Positions 1-7,984 of a stretch of DNA of 64,000 bases are shown here, piece by piece. A program made the translations under genes and the position numbers. Source of the stretch: Bifidobacterium breve (GTDB lineage: Bacteria; Actinomycetota; Acidimicrobiia; Acidimicrobiales; Acidimicrobilacustridaceae); the NCBI GenBank assembly GCA_945878725.1, contig CAMCTY010000005.1, forward strand, positions 62,001-126,000, given 5' to 3'. The first letter of the stretch is position 1. Every line of letters starts with the position of its first letter. The notes below the pieces were generated by a model. That model was not told the DNA's origin and did no database searches. It saw only the letters and a list, made by a program, of their open reading frames with translations.

Positions 1-134
1 GCGACGACGTGTTCGTTCATTACTCCAACATCGCAGGCACTGGCTACAAGAGCCTTGACGAAGGCCAGAAGGTGGAGTTCGACGTCACCGCCGGTCAAAA
101 AGGCGATCAGGCAGAAAACGTTCGCGTTATCTGA
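1..134 (+). CDS. Cold-shock protein, C-terminal part
   Basis: The last 43 codons of a CspA-type cold-shock protein, read in the frame that starts at base 3 and ending in TGA at 132-134. The visible residues begin [10 protein letters not shown], which carries the RNP-2-like FVHYS motif of the cold-shock OB-fold. The tail QKVEFDV...[10 protein letters not shown] is the usual final strands. Family members bind single-stranded RNA or DNA and act as RNA chaperones in the cytoplasm. The start lies upstream of the window, so total length and regulation cannot be judged. A strong hairpin follows the stop. Confidence 0.9.
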   Translation, partial: DDVFVHYSNIAGTGYKSLDEGQKVEFDVTAGQKGDQAENVRVI

Positions 135-162
135 ATCCCTGACTTTCTGCAGTACGTGACAA

Positions 163-184
163 TGCCGACCCGCAAGGGTCGGCA
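163..184 (+). terminator. Hairpin terminator after the cold-shock gene
   Basis: A perfect 9-bp stem (TGCCGACCC with GGGTCGGCA) and a GCAA tetraloop lie 28 bases after the cold-shock stop codon. The following bases are T-rich but broken (GTGTTCGTTTTG). It fits a rho-independent terminator for the upstream gene. Confidence 0.75.
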
Positions 185-256
185 GTGTTCGTTTTGTGGT
201 TCGGTTCGTTTTGTGGCGCGTGTTTTGCCGAGCGATATCCACCGGCCGGAAAAATG

Positions 257-287
257 GAACATCCCCGGCACGAGGCCGGGGATGTTC
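257..287 (-). terminator. Terminator for the heme-barrel gene
   Basis: A perfect 13-bp stem (GAACATCCCCGGC with GCCGGGGATGTTC) and a 5-base loop. Read on the minus strand it is followed by CATTTTTCC, so it has the stem plus T-tract form of an intrinsic terminator. It lies 23 bases beyond the stop of the minus-strand gene at 310-873. Confidence 0.85.
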
Positions 288-309
288 GCAGAACTGCAGA
301 CGACGAGGT

Positions 310-873
310 TCAGCCGACCTTGCGGAGGGTGTTCCTGTCGGTGTGCTGGATCGTGAGGCCCTTGGCCTTGACCTCGTAGGTCGTGGTCTCTTCGTAGCTC
401 CACTCGCCGTCACCAATGGTGAGGGTGCAGACGTACGAAGGGGTGGTGGCATTGGCCTCGAGGTGCTTGTTGGAAAGCACGCCGTAGTCGGTTGAACCGC
501 GATCGGCACGGAGCTCAATGACCTTGGAGTCGGCAGTGGCGGAACCACCGGCGATCACGGTCTGGCCACGCGGCACCATGAAGGAGCGCATGAATTCGCC
601 GTTGGCGGCATCCCAGAGCCAATAGCCGACCTCGGTGTGGAAGGGCTCGTCTTCGCCTTCCTTGTAAGCGGCCATGCGGTAGTCGAGGCCGAACATCTGC
701 TGAACGCCATTGTCGACGGGGCCGAAGGGCTTGAGTTCGACCTTTTCGCGGTAAGGCGTCTCGATGATTTCGCCTTCGATGTGATGGTAGGAAACGTCGA
801 CTCCCTGGTTGCCCTCCCATGTGCCCGCAAGGGCGGCAAGGGGACCAAGTTCGGCATCGCTAGGTACTGGCAT
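310..873 (-). CDS. Nitrobindin/THAP4-like heme-binding beta-barrel protein
   Basis: A 187-residue soluble protein with the pattern of the nitrobindin (DUF1794/THAP4-like) ten-stranded barrel. An early GTWEGNQG matches the family GxWxGxG motif, HTEVGYW lies in the middle, and the C-terminus has HTDRNTLRKV, the region that supplies the proximal heme histidine in nitrobindins. Known members bind ferric heme and react with NO or peroxynitrite. Whether this divergent copy binds heme is inference. It lies 58 bases downstream of the inositol-phosphate synthase on the same strand, so the two may be co-transcribed. A strong terminator follows. Confidence 0.65.
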   Translation of the reverse strand: MPVPSDAELGPLAALAGTWEGNQGVDVSYHHIEGEIIETPYREKVELKPFGPVDNGVQQMFGLDYRMAAYKEGEDEPFHTEVGYWLWDAANGEFMRSFMVPRGQTVIAGGSATADSKVIELRADRGSTDYGVLSNKHLEANATTPSYVCTLTIGDGEWSYEETTTYEVKAKGLTIQHTDRNTLRKVG

Positions 874-931
874 TGAAAGACTCCTATTTGAGACGGTTGA
901 TTGCTCTCAATGATAGGGGAAAGAAAACGCT

Positions 932-2236
932 TTAGCCCGCCTCGGAGTGAGTGACGGCGTCTTCGCCCATCCATTCGCGCAGTGTGTTCTTGAGTTTGGT
1001 CTGCTGGATGAACAGATCATGCTCGGCGGGGATGGGCGTCGCTGCTTGGGGGGCCTTGAAATAGAAGCTCAGCCATTCCTGAACCCCGCTCTGACCGGCA
1101 CGCTTGGCGAGATCCATGAAGAGGGCGAGGTCGAGAACGATCGGCGCCGCAAGGATGGAATCGCGACACAGGAAGTTGACCTTGATCTGCATCGGGTACC
1201 CCATCCATCCGAAGATGTCGATGTTGTCCCAGCCCTCTTTGTTGTCACCACGCGGCGGGTAGTAGTTGATGCGCACGACGTGGTCGACATTGCCGTAGAG
1301 ATCGGGGTACACCTCGGGCTGGAGGATCGAGTCGATGACGCCGAGCTTCGAGACTTCCTTGGTCTTGAAGTTGTCCGGATCGTCGAGGACCTCGCCATCT
1401 CGGTTGCCGAGGATGTTGGTCGAATACCAACCACGCAGGCCGAGCATGCGGGCCTTCATGCCCGGAGCAAGGAGGGTCTTGAGCCAGGTCTGGCCGGTCT
1501 TGAAATCTTTGCCTGCGATCGGCACGCCCTCGCGAGCGGCAAGTTCGCGCATGCAGGGAAGATCGACGGAGAGGTTCGGGGCGCCGTTCGCGAAGGGAAC
1601 ACCGCTCATGAGGGCGGCGTAGGCGTAGATCTGGCTCGGCGAGATGTTGTCGTCGCCCGCCTTGAGGCCGGCTTCGAAGCTCTCGATGGTCATGTGAACC
1701 GCGCTGGCTTCTTGATAGGCCTCGGTCGAACCACACCACACCATGACGAGACGATCGCAGTCGTTGGCGATGCGGAAGTTCTCGATGTCGGCAATGAGCG
1801 CCTCGGCCTGCTCCCACTTATCGGTGGTGGTCTTCACGCGGGTTCCTTCAAGGCGCTTGACCCAACGCTGGTCAAACACCGCGTCCATGGCGACGATGCC
1901 CTCGAGTTCGGCCGAGATGGGGCCGAGGTCCTTCTCTTCCAGCACGCCAGCGGCGCGGGCGGCTTCGAGTGCGTTGGGGCTGATCGGATCCCAGCCGCCA
2001 AAAACGAGATCGCCGAGATCGGCGAGCGGTACGAACTCGCGCATGAGCGGGTTGCGGTTCTCTTCGCGCTTGCCCAACCGGATGTGGGCGAGCTGGCTGA
2101 GCGAGCCGACCGGCACGGCATGACCGGCGCGGGTGGCGAGAACGCCGGCGATGAAGGTGGAAGCGACGGCGCCCATGCCGGGGGTCAAAACCCCGAGGCG
2201 GCCGGTTGCGGGTGCGATGGTCGTTGGCTTTGTCAT
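932..2236 (-). CDS. ino1: Inositol-3-phosphate synthase
   Basis: A 434-residue NAD-dependent enzyme converting glucose 6-phosphate to 1L-myo-inositol 1-phosphate, the first step to inositol lipids and related thiols and compatible solutes. The N-terminal LGVLTPGMGAVAS is the Rossmann NAD-binding loop. The block GKDFKTGQTWLKT and the stretch GLRGWYSTNILGNRDGEV are hallmarks of the active site. The protein is longer than the roughly 360-residue form familiar from mycobacteria and resembles the bacteroidete/eukaryote-type branch (recalled, not searched). It is divergent from the LysR gene at 2308, with an LTTR-type operator between them. Confidence 0.93.
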   Translation of the reverse strand: MTKPTTIAPATGRLGVLTPGMGAVASTFIAGVLATRAGHAVPVGSLSQLAHIRLGKREENRNPLMREFVPLADLGDLVFGGWDPISPNALEAARAAGVLEEKDLGPISAELEGIVAMDAVFDQRWVKRLEGTRVKTTTDKWEQAEALIADIENFRIANDCDRLVMVWCGSTEAYQEASAVHMTIESFEAGLKAGDDNISPSQIYAYAALMSGVPFANGAPNLSVDLPCMRELAAREGVPIAGKDFKTGQTWLKTLLAPGMKARMLGLRGWYSTNILGNRDGEVLDDPDNFKTKEVSKLGVIDSILQPEVYPDLYGNVDHVVRINYYPPRGDNKEGWDNIDIFGWMGYPMQIKVNFLCRDSILAAPIVLDLALFMDLAKRAGQSGVQEWLSFYFKAPQAATPIPAEHDLFIQQTKLKNTLREWMGEDAVTHSEAG

Positions 2237-2274
2237 GACCGCAAGGGTAGGGGATGCTTGAACGTCATGGGCTT

Positions 2275-2295
2275 CTGTTAAGTAAGACTGAACAG
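2275..2295. promoter_or_regulatory. LysR-type operator (T-N11-A box)
   Basis: CTGTT, then 11 bases, then AACAG: perfect 5-bp inverted arms with the spacing of a classical LTTR box. It lies in the 71-base gap between the divergent ino1 and lysR-type genes, 12 bases before the regulator's ATG and 38 bases upstream of the ino1 start. It is probably the autoregulatory site of the neighbouring LysR protein and might also control ino1. Confidence 0.6.
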
Positions 2296-2307
2296 TATGA
2301 TCCCGGG

Positions 2308-3216
2308 ATGGCGAACCTGAACCAACCGGCCGGCCCTCCGCTTCTGCACCTCACGATCTCGCAATTGAGCTATCTCGTCGCGGTGGCCGATGTCGAAACG
2401 TTCTCGGCGGCCGCCTCGTCGTTGGGAGTTTCGACCTCCGCTCTCTCCCAGGGTCTGGCTGAACTCGAACGGCGCGTCGGTGTTCCGCTTTTCGAACGGT
2501 CGGGGCGGCGGCAGATTTTGCGCGACGAAGCCGCCGACGTGGTGTCGTATGCCCGTCGGGTGGTGGCCGACACCCGGGATCTTTCGCGCTGGGCGGCTGA
2601 TACGGCGGCAGGGCGAACCGGCCGACTACGGGTCGGGATGATTGACGCCGCGGCTGTCGAGCATTTTCCCGAGCACCTGCGGGCGTTCCGTCGCACGAAT
2701 CCCGACGTGGTCTTTCGCCTAATTGTCTCGCCGTCCGGCGAGCTCCTCGAGATGCTTCGTCGCGGCGAGCTCGATGTAGCGGTGCTGGTCGAACCCGCTC
2801 GTGCCGACGATGACATCGACATCGACGTACTCCTTGATGAGCCGATCGTCGTAGTCGCCCCGGAAGGACAGACCATCGGCGAACCCGCGTCATGGGGTCC
2901 GTGGGTGCTGTTCCCGCGCGGATCGCACACGCGGATACTTATCGAGAGCAACCTCCGCGCGCTTGGTGCGACCGTCGAGGTCGTGGCGGAATCCCATCAA
3001 CCCGAGGTCCTCAGGGAAATGGCCCGCCTCGGTGTTGGATGGACGGCGTTACCGCAGGCGCAGGCATCAAGTCGGGGCGACTCTGCTGGAGAGGTTGGAC
3101 CCGTCCTCGGCACCCGGCGATTGGTTGTCGCTCGACGAAGGACACGGACGGCACACCCTGCCGCCGAGACCTTCGTCGAGACACTTCGCGGCGTGTTGGT
3201 CGGAGGGACTAACTAA
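2308..3216 (+). CDS. LysR-family transcriptional regulator
   Basis: A 302-residue LysR-type regulator. The N-terminal winged helix-turn-helix includes LSYLVAVADVETFSAAAS and LGVSTSALSQGLAELERRVG, followed by a periplasmic-binding-protein-like effector domain from about residue 90. The ATG at 2308 is preferred over one 54 bases upstream because family homology begins just after it and because the upstream choice would place the operator at 2275-2295 inside the gene. The effector and targets are unknown. The divergent inositol synthase is the obvious candidate target, but this is inference from position only. Confidence 0.88.
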   Translation: MANLNQPAGPPLLHLTISQLSYLVAVADVETFSAAASSLGVSTSALSQGLAELERRVGVPLFERSGRRQILRDEAADVVSYARRVVADTRDLSRWAADTAAGRTGRLRVGMIDAAAVEHFPEHLRAFRRTNPDVVFRLIVSPSGELLEMLRRGELDVAVLVEPARADDDIDIDVLLDEPIVVVAPEGQTIGEPASWGPWVLFPRGSHTRILIESNLRALGATVEVVAESHQPEVLREMARLGVGWTALPQAQASSRGDSAGEVGPVLGTRRLVVARRRTRTAHPAAETFVETLRGVLVGGTN

Positions 3217-3315
3217 CTCGGGAGAATTGAACTTCCGGGGCGCAGTCGCCACAACGTACGATCCGGGTGTCCCGAAGGCTCGGGATCGACTCGCCGGAAG
3301 GCAGGGAGAATTGCC

Positions 3316-3519
3316 GTGTTCCTTGGAGAGGACATACTTCCGTGGCTCGTCCTCGCTATCGGTGGAGCGCTCGCGGTCGGAACTCTGCTCGCCCTTGTGC
3401 GCCCGCAGAACGATCCTGATGGCGCCGATCTCCCGAGACCACCGCTTGTCCGCAGTCTGGTCATGATCGCCCTGGGATCGGTCGCCTCCATCTGGGGCAT
3501 AGCGTCCCTCCTGAGCTGA
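3316..3519 (+). CDS. Small two-helix membrane protein
   Basis: A 67-residue protein with a GTG start preceded by the purine-rich AGGCAGGGAGAA. Two hydrophobic segments (about residues 8-27 and 45-66) are joined by a short polar loop, PQNDPDGADLPRPP. This predicts a hairpin membrane protein with both ends on the same side. I recognise no family. It sits 23 bases before purU on the same strand and may be co-transcribed with it. The good ribosome-binding site and hydrophobic pattern support a real gene. Confidence 0.55.
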   Translation: MFLGEDILPWLVLAIGGALAVGTLLALVRPQNDPDGADLPRPPLVRSLVMIALGSVASIWGIASLLS

Positions 3520-3542
3520 ACCGGTCCCGGAATGGAAACCCA

Positions 3543-4400
3543 GTGAACCCGAACGCACCCGCTGTCCTCACCCTCAAATGCGCCGACCAACCCGGCATCG
3601 TTGCCGCGGTCGCGAACATGATCGCGGAGACCGGTGGCAACATCGCCAACGCCGATCAGCACACCGATCGGGAGTCGAGCGTTTTCCTGCAGCGCATCGA
3701 GATCGATGGCTCGATCGACTGGGTCGCTTTTGATGCCGCTCTTGCCGGACTCGTCGAATGTTTCGACATGCAATGGGCACTGCATCGCCCGGGCTCGCGG
3801 GCGCGGATCGTGATTGCATGCTCAAGTGACTTGTACTGCGCTGCTGATCTTCTCAACCGAGTGGAACTCGGTGAACTCGACGTCGATGTCGTTGCGATCG
3901 TGTCGGACAAGAACGCAGCCGCCGCACTCGCCGCCCGACACGGAGTCGAGTTCATCCTTGTAGACGGTGGCCTCGCCGGTGCCGATCGCGCCGCTCAGGA
4001 AGCTGCGTTCGCCGAGACGCTCACTGGACTCAACCCAGATCTCGTCGTTCTCGCCCGGTACATGCGCATTCTCCCGGAGTCGATTACGACGGCATGGACG
4101 GGCCGCATGATCAACATTCATCATTCATTCCTGCCGGCATTTCCTGGCGCGAAGCCTTACCACCGCGCCCATCAACGGGGCGTGAAACTCATTGGCGCAA
4201 CTGCGCATTACGTAACGGCGGAACTAGATGCCGGTCCGATCATCGCCCAAGGAGTAGCGACTGTCAGTCACCGCGACGAGGTCGACGATCTTGTCCGTAA
4301 GGGTCGCGATGTCGAGCGCAAAACCCTTGCCGATGCCGTCCGACTTCATCTCGAGCACCGAGTACTGGTCTGGGATAACCGAACCTGCGTGTTCGCCTGA
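3543..4400 (+). CDS. purU: Formyltetrahydrofolate deformylase
   Basis: A 285-residue enzyme that hydrolyses 10-formyl-THF to formate and THF, balancing one-carbon pools and supplying formate to PurT-type purine synthesis. An N-terminal ACT domain (LTLKCADQPGIVAAVANMIA, residues about 8-27) is followed by the formyltransferase fold. The catalytic motif INIHHSFLPAFPGAKPYH and the later ELDAGPIIAQ supply the Asn-His-Asp set. Start is GTG. It is convergent with the glycosyltransferase at 4415, with only 14 bases between, where a weak CTGACG/CGTCAG inverted repeat lies. Confidence 0.93.
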   Translation: MNPNAPAVLTLKCADQPGIVAAVANMIAETGGNIANADQHTDRESSVFLQRIEIDGSIDWVAFDAALAGLVECFDMQWALHRPGSRARIVIACSSDLYCAADLLNRVELGELDVDVVAIVSDKNAAAALAARHGVEFILVDGGLAGADRAAQEAAFAETLTGLNPDLVVLARYMRILPESITTAWTGRMINIHHSFLPAFPGAKPYHRAHQRGVKLIGATAHYVTAELDAGPIIAQGVATVSHRDEVDDLVRKGRDVERKTLADAVRLHLEHRVLVWDNRTCVFA

Positions 4401-4414
4401 CGGTTTGTGATTCG

Positions 4415-6478
4415 TCAGTCCGGGACAAGCGCGACGAGCATCGCCCGGACCTCGTCGGCTGGGATCCGACACAGCCACGCCGAACGATCATGAACACCGA
4501 ACGAGAGAAGTAGATCGCTTCGGTCTCGCGCGAGTCCGGCGCAGAACTCGATGCCCGGTTCGATGAAGTGGAACGGGGCAGTTGTTGCGGAGATCGTCCA
4601 ATTCGCTTCGGTCGGAGTCAGCGCAATGAACCGATGCGCATAGCGTCGCCCTGCTTCGCCGACCGTGACTTCGTGTATGACGAACAGAAAACCGTCGTCG
4701 AACGGGATGCCTTGGGATCCACCGCGGAAACCGGAAACGCCGGGTGGCGCAACAGAGGTCGAGATGGCTTGGACGTGGTCGTCGTCATCGATCGTCATGA
4801 CGGTGACGGGATCACACAAATACAAAATATGGAACTGACCGTCCGAAACGAATGGCATCCAGTTCTTCTCGTGCCGATCCGGATCGGCACCACGGGCGAT
4901 CGTGATGGACATGTCGGACCGATCGAACTCCGATCGCAGGCCGAGGTCACCTATTCCGATCTCACAGCGTTCCCGCGCGTTGCGATCGCGAACCGTTCCT
5001 GTTGATCGCCATCGATCTCCAGACGCGATGATCCGCAGATCTTCGTAGCCGCTGACTCGCGATGGGTGCACCTCAGCGCCGTGCGGGATGGGCGGAAGGA
5101 TCTCGGTGTGAATGATCTCGAGATCGGCATCAAGCGTGAGGAAGTGATTCACCGTCCGCACGATTCGATCGCTATTGCCTTCTGCGAAGTCGTAGCGGCC
5201 ACCTGGGCCGATGCGATAATTCGCCGATCGAACAGTCATTGCGAAACCGCCGGCCGGGTCGGCGGTGATGCTCGGATTGAATGTGCTCCAACCCGCCTCG
5301 GCCTCGATCGTGAACGGCCGGAAATGCGTACCGGCGGCGAAGGTGATCAGCGGGCCGAGTGGATCCTGACTCCGGAGGGCAAGACGCGCGAGATCTGAAG
5401 GTTCATGACGATTGAGGGCCCGGAGGCACCACGCTCGGTTGTATCGGACCCAGAGTTCGATGTCGTCAGGGACACCGTGATCGAGAAGTTGGTCATTCGC
5501 GGCGAGAGCTTCCTCGACACGACCGACATGAAACGCGGCGATGGCGAATTCGAAGAGCAGCGCCCAGTCCCATGCTTCGTTATGAACAAACAACATGTCC
5601 GACGAGCGCGGAATGCCGAGACCCTGCTCGGCGAACAACAACGCATTGACGTACTCGCCTCTGGCGCGATGACCGCGCGCAAGTTCAAGAAGCGGCTCGA
5701 CTCTCGAAGGCCGGTAGTTCCAGGCCCGAAGAAATTCAGGAACAGCTAGGTCCCAGTCGGTGATCCCCAGAATCCGACCGATTTGGAACTGGCTGTAGAA
5801 GACCTCTTGATCCCAGCCGCCCAGTCCCACCCGGCGGCGGAACAGCTCGACGGCGGCATCCGATTCGCCCAGGTTTTGAAGGGTTTGGGCGAGATAGAAG
5901 ATGGTTCGGGGATCATCGGGATGCTCGAGCAACGCGTCCTCAAGCAGTAGGCGGTCTCGCTCGAACTTGTCGAGGCGTGAGCTGCCGTCGCCGTGATGCT
6001 CCAACACAAAGGAGTTGAGGCGCTCTTGTCGATAGGGCGGGGTGCAGGTGAGGTACTCGTGGGTGACGCCTCTATACGACCACGGAAAATCAGACCGGAT
6101 GATTCTCGGTGTCCAGTACGTGAGTCCTCCGTCATGTCGAAGAAGGTACGAGTCCGCGTCGAGCAACGGGAGTTCATCCTCGACTCGAATGGTCATGTCG
6201 GCGTCGAGGAGGAGCAGGTGGGTGCCCTGCCCGCGAGAGAGGTCAAGCAGTTCGTTTCGATTGTGTTCGAAATTGACCCACGGTCGTTCATGAAGTTCGC
6301 CGGGAATGTCGCTGAGCGACTGCTTGATGAGCGTGATGGTCTCGTCGTCGGAACCGGTATCCACGATGACCCAGCCACTGATGAGATCTTTGACCGAGTC
6401 GAGGCAGCGTTCGATGATCGCCGATTCATTGCGCACGATCATCGTGAGAACGAGAGCGTGATCCGAAGATGCAGTCAC
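4415..6478 (-). CDS. Glycosyltransferase family 2 - TPR - GH130-like propeller fusion
   Basis: A 687-residue multidomain protein. Residues about 8-190 are a GT-A glycosyltransferase 2 domain: MIVRNESAIIERCLDSV, VIVDTGSDDET, and LLLDADM as the metal-binding DxD. Residues about 195-390 are TPR-like helices (DPRTIFYLAQTLQNLGESDAA). Residues about 400-687 look like the five-bladed propeller of GH130 glycoside phosphorylases: FNPSI at 400, EDLRII at 479, EKNWMPF at 537, then GFRGGSQGIPF and FCAGLA. GH130 enzymes act on beta-mannosides. Whether this C-terminal part is catalytic or only sugar-binding is unknown. There is no membrane helix, so it is probably a cytoplasmic protein of glycan assembly. 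Confidence 0.75.
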   Translation of the reverse strand: MTASSDHALVLTMIVRNESAIIERCLDSVKDLISGWVIVDTGSDDETITLIKQSLSDIPGELHERPWVNFEHNRNELLDLSRGQGTHLLLLDADMTIRVEDELPLLDADSYLLRHDGGLTYWTPRIIRSDFPWSYRGVTHEYLTCTPPYRQERLNSFVLEHHGDGSSRLDKFERDRLLLEDALLEHPDDPRTIFYLAQTLQNLGESDAAVELFRRRVGLGGWDQEVFYSQFQIGRILGITDWDLAVPEFLRAWNYRPSRVEPLLELARGHRARGEYVNALLFAEQGLGIPRSSDMLFVHNEAWDWALLFEFAIAAFHVGRVEEALAANDQLLDHGVPDDIELWVRYNRAWCLRALNRHEPSDLARLALRSQDPLGPLITFAAGTHFRPFTIEAEAGWSTFNPSITADPAGGFAMTVRSANYRIGPGGRYDFAEGNSDRIVRTVNHFLTLDADLEIIHTEILPPIPHGAEVHPSRVSGYEDLRIIASGDRWRSTGTVRDRNARERCEIGIGDLGLRSEFDRSDMSITIARGADPDRHEKNWMPFVSDGQFHILYLCDPVTVMTIDDDDHVQAISTSVAPPGVSGFRGGSQGIPFDDGFLFVIHEVTVGEAGRRYAHRFIALTPTEANWTISATTAPFHFIEPGIEFCAGLARDRSDLLLSFGVHDRSAWLCRIPADEVRAMLVALVPD

Positions 6479-6509
6479 AGAATGATTCCGTGCAACATCG
6501 GCGCGTGAG

Positions 6510-7862
6510 TTACAGCTTGCGGGCGAAGACGGCTACGAAGTCGCGAGCGTCGTTCGAGAGGTACCGGTTGGCGCCCTTGAACTGCTCGGGCAACAACTTC
6601 CTTCCTTCGACCGAACTTGGATCGAGAAAACGTGTCGACGTGTAGAAGTTGAATGTCATCCAAACCGTATTGATGTCGAGCTGCATGGCGCGGGCGCAGC
6701 CAGTACGCAACATCAGGTTTGCGAGGGAAAGTGACGAGAGTCCGTCGCCGTATCCGTAGACGATGGCACCGTCATTTGTTACGCATACCGCGGATCGCCA
6801 TGCGTAGACCTTGTTGCCGAACGTCGCACCCCACTTGCCGTCGACGTTGTCGACGAGGCCGGGAACAAGTGCGCCGGGAGCTGCAGTTGCGGCGGGAACG
6901 CCACCGGGGTTGGGAGCGCCTCCGCCGTTGTCGACCATCAGATCGAGGTTCTGCCGAACACCGACGACATCGGGAGTCATCGTGACGTCACGGCCCCACT
7001 GGCCAACGGTGGCAGTGCCGTTCTTGTAGGTGACGAACGATGCCGCACCATCGCGCAACGTTCCCTTGGTAACGCGGTTCAGATAGAAACCGCCCTTGGC
7101 GTCGTCCATTCGGAAGCCACCGTTGAACGCGGCGATGAGATCAATGCGTTGCTCCATCGGAACTTGGGAGGGCTTATCGAACTTGCCGCCAGGCTCCTCC
7201 GAGCCGGGGAACAAGTCGAAGATCGCGAGTTTCGGATCCATCCAGACGAGTCCGTCGAGGATGCTGGTGTGCACAGAGTCGGGCCGCACCTGTGTTGTGT
7301 ACATCGACTGCGCGCCGCCGACAATCGGCCCGACCGGTTGCCACACCCCTTCGAGAAAAACGGGTGTTACGCCCTCGGGCACAGCCACGTTCTGAGGCTT
7401 CGGCAGATGGGGAACCACGACCTTCACCGTCGTCGTCGGCCCGGCTGATTCGTTGTCGATGACTTCGATGCCCCGGTCGGGATCTCCGCCCTCTTTCGGC
7501 TGGTTCCGTGAGAGCCACCAGCCCTCGACGGTGTTGAGTACCCCACCAAGATGGTTGGAACGCATCCATTCGGCACCGCGTTCGGTGAACGAAAGATTCG
7601 ACAACGTGGCCATTGAGTAGGTGAACGAAATTGTCGGAATCAGAAGTAGGACAATCAGGACAACGGCGGAAACCTTCATCCACGTTGGTCGGGCCTTGCA
7701 GTGAGTCCACGTCTTACGCTTCAGGCGCGAACCACGAACCTTCTCGACGATCGCGCTGGATTCGACGGATGCGTCTCCGACGATGGGATCAGCTCCGCCC
7801 GGAGTCTCGTCGTCTGGAGTCTCGTGGTCTGGGGGTGTGCCGTTTGGAGTTGTGGAGGACAT
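6510..7862 (-). CDS. Membrane-anchored phosphodiester glycosidase (NAGPA-like), copy 1
   Basis: A 450-residue protein with an acidic, Pro/Thr-rich N-terminus (MSSTTPNGTPP), one transmembrane helix (about residues 65-85) and an extracytoplasmic NAGPA-type phosphodiester glycosidase domain: VAAFNGGFRMDDAKGGFY, VDNGGG and a C-terminal AMQLDINTVW. The family cleaves sugar-1-phosphodiesters; bacterial members are linked to exopolysaccharide and envelope glycans. The ATG at 7862 is chosen because GGAAG lies just upstream; an in-frame ATG 45 bases earlier lacks this. It is a tandem paralogue of the gene at 7985-9256. Confidence 0.8.
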   Translation of the reverse strand: MSSTTPNGTPPDHETPDDETPGGADPIVGDASVESSAIVEKVRGSRLKRKTWTHCKARPTWMKVSAVVLIVLLLIPTISFTYSMATLSNLSFTERGAEWMRSNHLGGVLNTVEGWWLSRNQPKEGGDPDRGIEVIDNESAGPTTTVKVVVPHLPKPQNVAVPEGVTPVFLEGVWQPVGPIVGGAQSMYTTQVRPDSVHTSILDGLVWMDPKLAIFDLFPGSEEPGGKFDKPSQVPMEQRIDLIAAFNGGFRMDDAKGGFYLNRVTKGTLRDGAASFVTYKNGTATVGQWGRDVTMTPDVVGVRQNLDLMVDNGGGAPNPGGVPAATAAPGALVPGLVDNVDGKWGATFGNKVYAWRSAVCVTNDGAIVYGYGDGLSSLSLANLMLRTGCARAMQLDINTVWMTFNFYTSTRFLDPSSVEGRKLLPEQFKGANRYLSNDARDFVAVFARKL

Positions 7863-7984
7863 ATCTTCCGCGGTCGTTTGCTTCGAGCAGCCCGTGGCGG
7901 CGCACAAGCGGTCAGATTAGGGCAAGGTTCGCGCGAGTCGAGGCGATCCCGGCGGACAGGACGAAGCCGATCTCTGCAGTCGGG

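Noticed and set aside
947-2281. A 444-codon open frame on the plus strand opposite the inositol synthase gene
   Set aside because: It is antisense to a clear enzyme gene, with no ribosome-binding site and no recognisable domains; long antisense frames are common in GC-rich codon-biased genes.
4397-4418. Terminator between convergent purU and the glycosyltransferase gene
   Set aside because: Only a 6-bp stem with a 10-base loop and no T-tract, partly inside coding ends; too weak to call.
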